The notes below the pieces were generated by a model. It was not told where the DNA came from. It searched no databases and was given only the letters and a program-made list of their open reading frames with translations. A DNA stretch of 64,000 nt, taken from Caenimonas soli (GTDB lineage Bacteria; Pseudomonadota; Gammaproteobacteria; Burkholderiales; Burkholderiaceae_C). Position numbers and translations under genes: made by a program. The stretch lies in contig NZ_JABJVV010000022.1 of the NCBI RefSeq assembly GCF_013155545.1, forward strand, positions 34,668 through 98,667. The letters run 5' to 3'. This document shows, in pieces, positions 14,837-22,997 of this stretch; positions within the stretch are counted from its first letter, which is position 1; each line of letters begins with the position of its first letter.

Positions 14837-15640
14837 ATGACCGACAAGACCGTCCTTTACGAGGTGCGCGGCGCCGTGGCGCTGATCACGCTCAACCGCC
14901 CGCAGGCGCTCAACAGCTTTACCCGGGCGATGCACCAGGAACTCTGGGATGCCTTCGACAAGATCGAGGCCGACAAGTCCATCCGCGCCCTGGTGATCAC
15001 CGGCGCAGGACGCGGCTTTTGCGCCGGCGCCGATCTGGCCGAATTCGATTTCGCGCCGGGCCCGGACCTGATCGAGCGCGCCAATCCCGGGCCGATCATC
15101 GATCAGGCTTTCAACCCGACGGTGCGCAAGTTGCAGGCGCTGCGCGTGCCGACGGTGGCGGCCGTCAACGGCGTCGCCGCGGGCGCGGGCGCCTCGCTGG
15201 CGATGACCTGCGATCTGGCGGTGGCCGCACCAAGCGCGAGCTTCATCCAGGCCTTCAGCAAGATCGGCTTGGTGCCGGACGCCGGCGGCACCTGGTTCCT
15301 GGTCAAGCGCCTGGGCCTGGCGCGCGCGCTGGGCTGCGCGATGCTGGGTGACAAGCTGAGCGCCAAGGATGCAAAAGAGCAGGGGATGATCTGGGAGGTT
15401 GCGGCAGAGGGCGAGGATTGCGTCGAAGCCGCGATGAAATTGGCGCAGCGGCTGGCCACCATGCCGACCAAGGCGTTGGTCGAGACACGCCGGCTGCTGC
15501 GGGCTGCCGCCAGCAACGAGCTCGATGTCCAGCTCGACGCCGAGCGCGACACCCAGTCGGCCCTGGGCAACACGCACGACTACATCGAGGGCGTCACGGC
15601 GTTCCTGCAGAAACGCCCCGCCCAGTTCAAGGGGGAATGA
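14837..15640 (+). CDS. paaG: 1,2-epoxyphenylacetyl-CoA isomerase PaaG
   Basis: 267-aa crotonase-fold isomerase that converts ring-1,2-epoxyphenylacetyl-CoA to the oxepin in aerobic phenylacetate degradation; it also acts in the beta-oxidation-like phase. The oxyanion-hole segment GRGFCAGADLAEF and the catalytic-Asp region KIGLVPDAGGTWFL are present; the hydratase glutamates are absent, as expected of PaaG. The ATG at 14837 follows a Shine-Dalgarno AAGGAGA (14824-14830); an upstream in-frame start at 14816 would place that site inside the gene. First gene of paaG-paaI-paaK and overlaps paaI by ATGA. Confidence 0.92.
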   Translation: MTDKTVLYEVRGAVALITLNRPQALNSFTRAMHQELWDAFDKIEADKSIRALVITGAGRGFCAGADLAEFDFAPGPDLIERANPGPIIDQAFNPTVRKLQALRVPTVAAVNGVAAGAGASLAMTCDLAVAAPSASFIQAFSKIGLVPDAGGTWFLVKRLGLARALGCAMLGDKLSAKDAKEQGMIWEVAAEGEDCVEAAMKLAQRLATMPTKALVETRRLLRAAASNELDVQLDAERDTQSALGNTHDYIEGVTAFLQKRPAQFKGE

Positions 15641-16077
15641 TGCCGGATGCTCGCGCGCTAGCCGCCCAGGTCGGCGAAACCATGTTCGCTGGAGACCGCG
15701 CCAGCAAGGATTTCATGCAGATGGAGCTTCTTAGCTGCGAGCCCGGCCGCGCCACCATGCGCATGACGGTGCGCGAGCAGATGCTCAACGGGCACGACAT
15801 CTGCCATGGCGGCCTGATCTTCACGCTGGCCGACTCCACTTTCGCTTTCGCCTGCAACAGCCGCAACCAGGCCACGGTGGCAGCGGGCTGCAGCATCGAG
15901 TTCCTCCGGCCCGGCCGGCTCGGCGACGTGCTCACCTGCGAGGGCGTGGAGCAGGTGCTGCAAGGCCGGCACGGCATCTACGACATGAAGGTCTGCAACC
16001 AGCGCGGCGAGACGGTCGCGATGTTTCGCGGCAAGAGCACGCAGATCCAGGGCCACGTGATCAAGGAAGCGGAATGA
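15637..16077 (+). CDS. paaI: Phenylacetyl-CoA-pathway thioesterase PaaI
   Basis: 146-aa hotdog-fold thioesterase that hydrolyses ring-hydroxylated phenylacetyl-CoA side products, freeing CoA when the pathway stalls. The conserved NGHDICHGGLIFTLADSTFAFACNS region carries the His/Gly and acidic active-site residues of the PaaI family. The start is ATGATG at 15637/15640; the first overlaps the paaG stop by ATGA. It overlaps paaK by ATGA at its end, so the three genes form a tightly coupled operon. Confidence 0.92.
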   Translation: MMPDARALAAQVGETMFAGDRASKDFMQMELLSCEPGRATMRMTVREQMLNGHDICHGGLIFTLADSTFAFACNSRNQATVAAGCSIEFLRPGRLGDVLTCEGVEQVLQGRHGIYDMKVCNQRGETVAMFRGKSTQIQGHVIKEAE

Positions 16078-17372
16078 ACAGTTTTCCCTTGGAGGCTATC
16101 GAGACAGCCGGCATCGACGAGCTGCGCGCCCTGCAGCTCAAGCGCCTGCAAGCCACGCTGGCCCACGCCTACGCCAACTCGCCGGTCTATCGCGCCAAGT
16201 TCGACCAGGAGCGGATCCACCCGAAGGATTGCCGCACGCTCGCCGACCTGGCGAAGTTCCCCTTCACCACCAAGCAGGACCTGCGAGACAGCTATCCCTT
16301 CGGCATGTTCGCGGTGCCGCGCGAACAATGCGCGCGCATCCACGCTTCCAGCGGAACCACCGGCAAGCCCACCGTTGTGGGCTATACCCGCAACGACATC
16401 GACACCTGGTCCCACGTGATGGCGCGCAGCATCCGCGCGGCAGGCGCCCGGCCCGGCGACCTGGTGCACGTGAGCTACGGCTATGGCCTGTTCACCGGCG
16501 GCCTGGGCGCGCACTATGGCGCCGAGAGACTGGGGCTCACCGTGGTGCCGTTCGGCGGCGGCCAGACCGAGCGCCAGGTGCAGTTGATCAACGATTTCCG
16601 CCCCGACATCATCATGGTCACGCCCAGCTACATGCTGGCCATCGCCGACGAATTCGAGCGGCAAGGGCTGGATCCCGCGCAGTCCAGCCTGCGCCTGGGC
16701 ATCTTCGGCGCCGAGCCCTGGACCAACGACATGCGCGAAGCGATCGAGCGGCGCATGGGCCTGGACGCGGTCGACATCTATGGCCTGTCGGAGGTGATGG
16801 GTCCGGGCGTGGCCAACGAGTGCCTGGAAACCAAGGACGGCCCAACGATCTGGGAGGATCATTTCTACCCCGAGATCATCGATCCGGAAACCGGGGAGCT
16901 GGTGGCCGACGGCGAACTGGGTGAGCTGGTGTTCACCAGCCTGACCAAGGAAGCGCTGCCCATCATCCGCTACCGCACGCGCGACCTGACGCGCCTCTTG
17001 CCTGGCACGGCGCGCACGATGCGGCGGATGGAGAAGATCACCGGCCGCAGCGACGACATGATGATCGTGCGCGGCGTGAACGTCTTCCCCACGCAGATCG
17101 AGGAGCTGATCCTGAAGCGCGCCGAGCTGGCGCCGCACTACCAGTGCATCCTCACCCGCGAAGGTCCGCTGGATTGCCTGACCGTGGCTGTCGAAACCCG
17201 GCATGACCTGGCGCATGACTCGGCGCCGGCCCAGGCCGCCGCCGAGAGGCTGGCGCATGAGATCAAGACCTACATCGGCACTTCGGCGCGGATCGAGCTG
17301 CGCGCCTGCGGTGGCGTCGAGCGCAGCATGGGCAAGGCCAAGCGCGTGCTGGACCAGCGCAAGGCCGCGTGA
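16074..17372 (+). CDS. paaK: Phenylacetate-CoA ligase PaaK
   Basis: 432-aa ATP-dependent ligase that activates phenylacetate to phenylacetyl-CoA, the entry step of the pathway. The adenylate-forming P-loop HASSGTTGKPTVVGYT (residues 91-106), YGLSEVMGPGVANEC and the hinge motif ITGRSDDMMIVRGVNVFP are all visible. Length is typical (about 430-440). Last gene of the paaG-paaI-paaK set; the ring-epoxidase genes paaABCDE are not in this window. The DUF3108 gene converges on it with 4 bases between stops. Confidence 0.95.
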   Translation: MNSFPLEAIETAGIDELRALQLKRLQATLAHAYANSPVYRAKFDQERIHPKDCRTLADLAKFPFTTKQDLRDSYPFGMFAVPREQCARIHASSGTTGKPTVVGYTRNDIDTWSHVMARSIRAAGARPGDLVHVSYGYGLFTGGLGAHYGAERLGLTVVPFGGGQTERQVQLINDFRPDIIMVTPSYMLAIADEFERQGLDPAQSSLRLGIFGAEPWTNDMREAIERRMGLDAVDIYGLSEVMGPGVANECLETKDGPTIWEDHFYPEIIDPETGELVADGELGELVFTSLTKEALPIIRYRTRDLTRLLPGTARTMRRMEKITGRSDDMMIVRGVNVFPTQIEELILKRAELAPHYQCILTREGPLDCLTVAVETRHDLAHDSAPAQAAAERLAHEIKTYIGTSARIELRACGGVERSMGKAKRVLDQRKAA

Positions 17373-17376
17373 GTGA

Positions 17377-18510
17377 TCAGCGCTGCTCGATCTTCACGAC
17401 GGTGAGATCCAGGTAGGTCGCTTCGCCCATGTTCACGCGGATGCGCACCGGCAGGTATTGCAGGCTGGGTGCGAACCACATCTCGGCGGTGATATTGCCT
17501 CGTGGATTGGCGATGGGGCGGGGCTTCAGGTGGAACGCCTCGAACGATCCCAGCTCCGGGCTTTGGAGCATCTCCTTGCCGACGACGTCGTAGGTCCACA
17601 AATCCACCGCGCCGGGGCGCGCCATCCAGAAGCTCACGCTGCGGCCGATTTCCAGCACGTCCTTGCCGCTCGCGAACCGGTGGCTGAGATCGACGAACTG
17701 GCTGGCGCTGTCCTGCACCCCCGGCGGGCGCGGCACCGTGCTGCCGTTGGCCAGGGCAATCGTTTCATCGCCCAGGCGCGCACCGCGGGGGCCGCTGGCA
17801 CGCAACTCCTCGTACACCCTGGGCAGCAGGCCCTGCGGCGTGACTTCCCCCTGGCTGGTCATCACGAAGGAGGTCAGGCCGGTGAGGACCATGTCCACCT
17901 TGGTCTGGTAGCGGTCGCCGTCGCGCTGCCATTGCACCCGGGCGCTGCCATATAGTTCGGCGGTGCCGCGGTACTGTCCGCTGAGGCGGTAATTCAGGCG
18001 GGTGTCCGCAGGCCAGCTGTCCAGCGTGGCAACGGGAGCGGCCGGGGCGGCCGGGGCGGCCGGGGCGGCCGAGGCAGCCGACGCGGGCTGGGCCGGCTCC
18101 GGCGCAGGCGCCGATGCGGGTGGGGTGGCGGCGGCCGCAGTGTTTTCGGGTGCACTGACCGGCTCTTGCGGTGGCTGAGGCGCCTGCGCCACGGGCTGAG
18201 GCAGCGGTTCCGGTGCGGAGGCGGGCGAAGCGGGCGGCAAGGCGCCGGCCGGCCTCGTGATGGCCGTGACAGCGGGTCGCTTGGGCCGGGCCGCCGCAGG
18301 CTTGCGCGGCGGCGGTGCCGGCGCCGCCGCCGGTGCCTCGGGACGAAGCAGCCGCGTGAACATCGGCGTGGCCAGCGGCCGCAGCAGAGGCGTCTGGTCC
18401 AATTGCCGCGACAGCCAGTTCAGCGTCAGGGCGTGAACGAGCACGACGATCGCCAACAGCGCCGCGAGGCGCCAGCCGGCGCCGGCGCTCAGGCGTGCGC
18501 GGCCAGCCAC
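17377..18510 (-). CDS. DUF3108 domain protein, membrane-anchored
   Basis: 377-aa protein with an N-terminal membrane helix (LAALLAIVVLVHALTLNWL), a long Ala/Pro-rich linker encoded partly by a 9-bp tandem repeat (about 18039-18071), and a C-terminal DUF3108 domain (from about residue 180) with NYRLSGQYRGTAELYGSARVQW and EMWFAPSLQYLPVRIRVNMG. The start is uncertain: a GTG at 18510 gives a sensible short N-terminus and a 22-bp overlap with the M61 gene, while starts farther upstream lie deep inside that gene. The domain is predicted to form a periplasmic beta-sheet structure of unknown role. The DUF3108 and M61 genes are adjacent in many related genomes. Confidence 0.8.
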   Translation of the reverse strand: MAGRARLSAGAGWRLAALLAIVVLVHALTLNWLSRQLDQTPLLRPLATPMFTRLLRPEAPAAAPAPPPRKPAAARPKRPAVTAITRPAGALPPASPASAPEPLPQPVAQAPQPPQEPVSAPENTAAAATPPASAPAPEPAQPASAASAAPAAPAAPAAPVATLDSWPADTRLNYRLSGQYRGTAELYGSARVQWQRDGDRYQTKVDMVLTGLTSFVMTSQGEVTPQGLLPRVYEELRASGPRGARLGDETIALANGSTVPRPPGVQDSASQFVDLSHRFASGKDVLEIGRSVSFWMARPGAVDLWTYDVVGKEMLQSPELGSFEAFHLKPRPIANPRGNITAEMWFAPSLQYLPVRIRVNMGEATYLDLTVVKIEQR

Positions 18511-20249
18511 GGCTGGGCGCGGCCGGGGTCGCGCAAGACCAGCCGCCAGGTAGTCACCGCGGACGGCAGGTTCAACTCGAGCCGCAACAGGCGGCGGTCC
18601 CGTGCCACCAATGCCGTTACCTTCTTGTGGCTGCCGGCGTAAAGGAGCAGGTCGTCGAGCTTGGTCATGCGCCAACCGGTCGCGCCGATTTCAATACCCA
18701 GCCACTCGTCGTTGGCGGCGAAACCGGCCTGTTCGGCCGCGCCTCCGCGCAGCACGGTCTTGATCACGACACCTGCGGTTTCCGTGGCGCGAATGCCCAG
18801 CCGCTGTTGCAGTTGCGCGGGCTCTTCCAAGACCACCACGCCGAGCGGCTGCAGCAATTCCTCCAGCGGAAGCTCGCGCGTGCCGTGAACCCACGACGCG
18901 ATCTCGCGCGTGAAAGCCCGTCCGCCCAGTTCCTTCAGGACCGCCGCGAAATCTGCCTCTGCCATGGGACCTGCCTTGCAGCGCTGCCACAGGGCCCGCA
19001 TCACTTCATCCAGCGTGGTGTGGCCCTCGGCGCGCAGTGTGAGGTCGAAGCATAGCGCCACCAATGCACCCTTGGTGTAGTAGCTGACGGTGGCGTTGGC
19101 AGTGTTCTCGTCCTGGCGGTAGTACTTGACCCAGGCGTCGAAGCTGGCCTGGGCCACGGACTGCACTTCGCGGCCCGGGGTCTGCAGCACCTGGTTGATG
19201 GTCTTGTTCAGCAGCTTGATGTAGGTGGCGTCGTCGATCAGTCCGGCGCGGCGCAGCAGCAGGTCGTCGTAATAGCTGGTGAAACCCTCGAAGAACCAGA
19301 GCAGGTGCGTGTAGTTCTCGCCGGTGTAGTCGTAGTGGGTGAACTCCGCCGGCCGCAGATGCTTGACGTTCCAGGTGTGGAAGTACTCGTGGCTGATCAG
19401 GCCCAGCAGGGTGATGTAGCCATCGTTCAGGCGCGCCTCGCCCAGCCGCGGCAGGTCGCGCCGCGAAGCGATCAGTGCGGTGGAGTTGCGATGCTCCAGT
19501 CCGCCATAGCCGTCGTCCACCACATTGAGCATGAACAGGTAGCTCTTGTGCGGCGGGCGCTTGCGGTCATGCCAGAAGCGGATCTCGGTCTCGCAGATCT
19601 TGTGCACGTCGGCCAGCAGCCGCGCATGGTCGAGCGATTCGCTGGCGCCGGCCACCACCAGCCGGTGCGGCACGCCGCCGGCCTTGAACTCGCCGCTCCA
19701 GAAGGCGCCCATCTCCACGGGGCAATCGACCAGCTCGTCGTAGTCCGCTGCCAGGTAGGTGCCGAAACCGCGCTTGCCCACCCTGTGCGGAGCCAGGCCC
19801 GTCGCCACTTCCCAGTGGCTCATCCCCTTCACGGCCAGCAGCTCCAGCGAATGTACCGAGCTTTCCTGCTCGTGCACCCTCAGGCACAGGCTGGTTCCGT
19901 TGAAGAAGCCCCGCTGCGTGTCCAGCCAGGCCGTGCGCACCGAGTTGTCGAAGGCATAGACCTCGTAGCTCAATATCAGCGGGCTGCTGGGAACGCACTC
20001 GATCTGCCAGTCGCATTTGTCCAGTTGCTGGACTGCGACTGGTCGGCCGTCTTGCCGGGCCGTCAGGCGCTGCAGGTTCTTCGAAAACTCCCGCACCAGG
20101 TAGCTGCCCGGAATCCAGACCGGCAGCGATACGCGCTGCTGGGCCGCGGGCTGATCGATGCTGAGCGTGACGTGGAACAGGTGGGCGTGCAGGTCCGCCG
20201 CTTCCACCCGGTAGTGGATGCTGGCGCCGCGTGGCGGAGACGGCGTCAC
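18489..20249 (-). CDS. M61-family (glycyl aminopeptidase-like) metallopeptidase with PDZ domain
   Basis: 586-aa zinc peptidase. The HEYFH motif (HExxH, near residue 285) with the third ligand in FFEGFTSYY (near residue 318) marks an active M61 catalytic domain; a PDZ domain near residues 480-560 (VVIKTVLRGGAAEQAGFAANDEW) follows. No signal peptide is seen, so it is likely cytoplasmic. The start is GTG at 20249, which overlaps the dsbC stop as GTGA; a longer ORF in the same frame runs through dsbC and is not credible. Substrate is unknown; family members favour N-terminal Gly or Ala. Confidence 0.9.
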   Translation of the reverse strand: MTPSPPRGASIHYRVEAADLHAHLFHVTLSIDQPAAQQRVSLPVWIPGSYLVREFSKNLQRLTARQDGRPVAVQQLDKCDWQIECVPSSPLILSYEVYAFDNSVRTAWLDTQRGFFNGTSLCLRVHEQESSVHSLELLAVKGMSHWEVATGLAPHRVGKRGFGTYLAADYDELVDCPVEMGAFWSGEFKAGGVPHRLVVAGASESLDHARLLADVHKICETEIRFWHDRKRPPHKSYLFMLNVVDDGYGGLEHRNSTALIASRRDLPRLGEARLNDGYITLLGLISHEYFHTWNVKHLRPAEFTHYDYTGENYTHLLWFFEGFTSYYDDLLLRRAGLIDDATYIKLLNKTINQVLQTPGREVQSVAQASFDAWVKYYRQDENTANATVSYYTKGALVALCFDLTLRAEGHTTLDEVMRALWQRCKAGPMAEADFAAVLKELGGRAFTREIASWVHGTRELPLEELLQPLGVVVLEEPAQLQQRLGIRATETAGVVIKTVLRGGAAEQAGFAANDEWLGIEIGATGWRMTKLDDLLLYAGSHKKVTALVARDRRLLRLELNLPSAVTTWRLVLRDPGRAQPWLAAHA

Positions 20250-20965
20250 TGCTTCGCGTCGGCCAGCAGTTTCTCGACCTGCGCGGCACCGATGGCGCCC
20301 GGAACACGGGTCCCATCGGCGAACACCAGCGTAGGCGTGCCGGTGATCTTGTACTTCTTGCCGAATTCGACGTTGCGCGCGATGGCCCCGGCGTCGCAGC
20401 TGGCCGCTGGCGCCGCCTGGTCGCGCACCATGAGGTCCAGCCAGGCTTTCGCCTTGTCCTTGGCGCACCAGATGTTGCGGGACTTTTCGCCGGAGTCCGG
20501 GCCCAGGATCGGATACAGGAACATGTACACCGTGACGTTGTCCACTTTCTGCAAGTCGCGTTCGAAGCGCTTGCAGTAACCGCAGTTCGGGTCTTCGAAA
20601 ACGGCGACCTTGCGCTTGCCATTGCCGCGCACGATGGTGAACGCGTCCTTGACGGGCAGCGCCGAGAAGTCGATCGCCATCAGCTTTTCCATGCGCTCCT
20701 CGGTGAGGTTGCGCTGCTGTTTGGTATCGATCAGCTGGCCGTGGATCAGGAAGTTGCCGTCGGCGTCGGTATAGAACAGCTCGGTGCCTACCCGCACTTC
20801 GAAGAGGCTGGACATCGGGGTCTTGTTGATCTCGTCGATCTTGCCCAGCTGCGGCAGCCGCTCCGCGAGGTTCTTGCGGATGGCCGCTTCCTGCGCCTGC
20901 GCCGTGCCGGCCAGCAGGCCGGCGGCCACCAAGGCTGCCAGCGCAGCGCGTTTGATCAGTGTCAT
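20246..20965 (-). CDS. dsbC: Thiol:disulfide interchange protein DsbC
   Basis: 239-aa periplasmic disulfide isomerase. The signal peptide (AALAALVAAGLLAGTAQA, cleavage near residue 24) is followed by an N-terminal dimerisation domain and a thioredoxin-fold domain with active site CGYC (about residues 127-130) and the cis-proline region TGTPTLVFADG. It lacks only the specifics of DsbG (no change at the Thr of the T-cisPro loop, read here as GTPT). Kept reduced by DsbD, which is not encoded here. First gene of dsbC-M61-DUF3108; the 21 bases to the upstream hydroxylase stop suggest that gene may join the same transcript. Confidence 0.94.
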   Translation of the reverse strand: MTLIKRAALAALVAAGLLAGTAQAQEAAIRKNLAERLPQLGKIDEINKTPMSSLFEVRVGTELFYTDADGNFLIHGQLIDTKQQRNLTEERMEKLMAIDFSALPVKDAFTIVRGNGKRKVAVFEDPNCGYCKRFERDLQKVDNVTVYMFLYPILGPDSGEKSRNIWCAKDKAKAWLDLMVRDQAAPAASCDAGAIARNVEFGKKYKITGTPTLVFADGTRVPGAIGAAQVEKLLADAKQ

Positions 20966-20986
20966 TGTTGTTCCATTACTTCAAGT

Positions 20987-22099
20987 TCAAAGGCGGCCCA
21001 TCGCCTGGCGCGCCACCCAATCCTTCAAAGGCCCGCTGCGATCGAACCCCGTCATGCCCCAATTGCGCAAGGTCGCCCAAGGCTCGGCCTGCTGCGCAAA
21101 AAGCTGCTGCAGGCCATCCGTCGCGCCGGCCATCGCCAGCACGTCGGCCTTGCGCGAGCGCTCGAAACGCCGCAACAGCTTCAGATCGCCGACGCTGCGC
21201 CAGTACTCGCGCTGGTGCAGCACCTGCGCCAGTTCCCTGGCATCGGCCAGCCCCAGGTTCAGTCCCTGGCCCGCCAGGGGATGCACGGTGTGGGCGGCAT
21301 CGCCCGCCAGCACCCAACCGGGACCGCACCAGCGGTCGGCCTGGGCCAGCTGCAAGGGCCACGCGGCCCGCTCGCTCGCCAAGCTCAGCTTGCCCAGGGC
21401 CCGATGGCTGGCCGCTTCCAGCTGCGCTTCGAAGGCTGCATTGTCTGACGCGAGCAAATCCGTCGCTCGCTGCTCCTCGACTGACCACACAACGGCCACC
21501 GAGTTCCCGTTGGCCCCCGGTTCGGACCCGCCTAAGGGCAGAAAAGCCAGGATTTCGCCTTCCGCGAACCACTGCCGCGCCAGCCGGTCATGGGGTTTCT
21601 CACAGTGGAGCCGCGCCGCGATGGCGCGCTGCCGGTAAGACGTGACCTCGAACTGGACGCCGAACTCGGCGCGGGCGGTGCTGGCCCTGCCCTCGCAGAT
21701 CACGGTGAGTGCAGCAGGCGCCGGCGCGTCCAGCCATTCCACCAGCGGCTGGTAGCGCAAGGCATCGGCCAGGCGTTCCTGCAGCCCCTGCACATCGACG
21801 ATCCAGGCCAGGGCCGGTGCGCCATGGGCTTGGGCATCGAAATGCACCTCGCCGCCCTCGTCGCCGTGCACACGCATGCCCAGTACCGGCGTGGCGTGCT
21901 GGGCGTCCGGCCAGGCGCGCAGCATCTCGAGCAAATCCTTGGAGGCGGCATTGAGCGCATAGGCCCGCACATCGCTGGCCGCGCCGCTCGCAGGCGCGGC
22001 GTCGCGCACCAGGCCCACGCGCAGCCTGTCGCGCGCCAGCAGCAGGGCCAGGGTCCGGCCGACGACGCCGGCGCCGCGGATACAAACATCGGGGACCAT
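20987..22099 (-). CDS. UbiH/UbiF/COQ6-family FAD-dependent hydroxylase
   Basis: 370-aa flavoprotein monooxygenase of the ubiquinone-ring hydroxylase group. The N-terminal Rossmann motif GAGVVGRTLALLLA and the second FAD motif GWVLAGDAAHTVHPLAGQGLNLGL are clear; the DG motif of the family is weakly conserved. Betaproteobacteria carry several such enzymes (UbiH, UbiF, UbiM), and which ring carbon this one acts on cannot be read from the sequence. The ATG at 22099 begins at the conserved FAD-binding strand; an upstream start at 22318 overlaps the divergent MOSC gene. 34 bp separate it from that gene. Confidence 0.85.
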   Translation of the reverse strand: MVPDVCIRGAGVVGRTLALLLARDRLRVGLVRDAAPASGAASDVRAYALNAASKDLLEMLRAWPDAQHATPVLGMRVHGDEGGEVHFDAQAHGAPALAWIVDVQGLQERLADALRYQPLVEWLDAPAPAALTVICEGRASTARAEFGVQFEVTSYRQRAIAARLHCEKPHDRLARQWFAEGEILAFLPLGGSEPGANGNSVAVVWSVEEQRATDLLASDNAAFEAQLEAASHRALGKLSLASERAAWPLQLAQADRWCGPGWVLAGDAAHTVHPLAGQGLNLGLADARELAQVLHQREYWRSVGDLKLLRRFERSRKADVLAMAGATDGLQQLFAQQAEPWATLRNWGMTGFDRSGPLKDWVARQAMGRL

Positions 22100-22133
22100 G
22101 GGGGGATTGTAGGAGCGGGGCACAATCACGTTC

Positions 22134-22997
22134 ATGAGCTCCTCAATGCCCGACGTCAACACCCGTATCGCCCGCCTGTTCGTGTATCCCGTCAAATCCT
22201 GCGCCGGCGTGGAATTGCAGGAAGCCGTGCTCACCGAAACCGGCCTGGACCTGGACCGCGCCTGGATGGTGGTGGACGAAAAAGGCGAATTCGTCAGCCA
22301 GCGCGAACTGCCCCGCATGGCCCTGGTGCAGGTGCAGCTGAAGCACTATGAGGTGGTGCTGCGCGCGCCGGGCATGCTGGCCTTGCACCTGTCCATCGAT
22401 GCCGTGGAGGAACCCGTGAAGGTGCGCGTCTGGGATGACGAAGTCAGCGCTTATGACATGGGCGGCGTCGCTGCGCAGTGGTTCAGCGATTTCCTCGGCC
22501 AAAAACTTCGGCTGGTGCGCTTCGATCCCGAGCAGCGACGCCTGTCCAGCCTGAAATGGACCGGCGGCGTGGAGGCGACCAACCAGTTCAGCGATGGCTT
22601 CCCCCTCCTGGTCGCGAGCGAAGGATCGCTCACCGAGCTGAATCGCCGGCTGGCTGCGGCCGGGCATGGCCCGGTGGGCATAGAGCGCTTCCGGCCCAAC
22701 ATCGTGCTGGCGGGCCTGGAGGCCCACGATGAAGACCGGCTCGACGTGCTGCGGATCGCCGCCGCGCAGGAGGTTCAGCTGAAACCGGTCAAGCCCTGCC
22801 CGCGCTGCCCCATCCCCAACATCGATCCGGCCACGGCCGAAACCGCGACGCATGTGTCCGATACCCTGCAGACCTATCGCAGCAACGAGCTTGTCAATGG
22901 CGCCGTGACCTTCGGCATGAACGCCATCGTGCTGCAGGGCATCGACCAGACCCTGCGCGTGGGCCAGTCCGTCACGGCCGACTGGCGATTCGACTGA
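22134..22997 (+). CDS. MOSC-domain protein (YcbX-like molybdenum-cofactor sulfurase family)
   Basis: 287-aa protein with an N-terminal beta-barrel domain (IARLFVYPVKSCAGVELQ, then WMVVDEKGEFVSQRELPRMA) and a C-terminal MOSC domain carrying the conserved Cys in KPCPRCPIPNIDPATAE. Family members such as YcbX carry molybdenum cofactor and help reduce N-hydroxylated compounds. It lacks the ferredoxin domain found at the end of E. coli YcbX. Starts at 22134 or 22146 are both possible. Its last 26 bases overlap the convergent receptor gene. Confidence 0.85.
   Translation: MSSSMPDVNTRIARLFVYPVKSCAGVELQEAVLTETGLDLDRAWMVVDEKGEFVSQRELPRMALVQVQLKHYEVVLRAPGMLALHLSIDAVEEPVKVRVWDDEVSAYDMGGVAAQWFSDFLGQKLRLVRFDPEQRRLSSLKWTGGVEATNQFSDGFPLLVASEGSLTELNRRLAAAGHGPVGIERFRPNIVLAGLEAHDEDRLDVLRIAAAQEVQLKPVKPCPRCPIPNIDPATAETATHVSDTLQTYRSNELVNGAVTFGMNAIVLQGIDQTLRVGQSVTADWRFD

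Noticed and set aside
18039..18071. 9-bp tandem repeat in the DUF3108 gene
   Set aside because: Encodes part of an Ala/Pro linker in frame; ordinary repeat within a low-complexity region, not a separate element.
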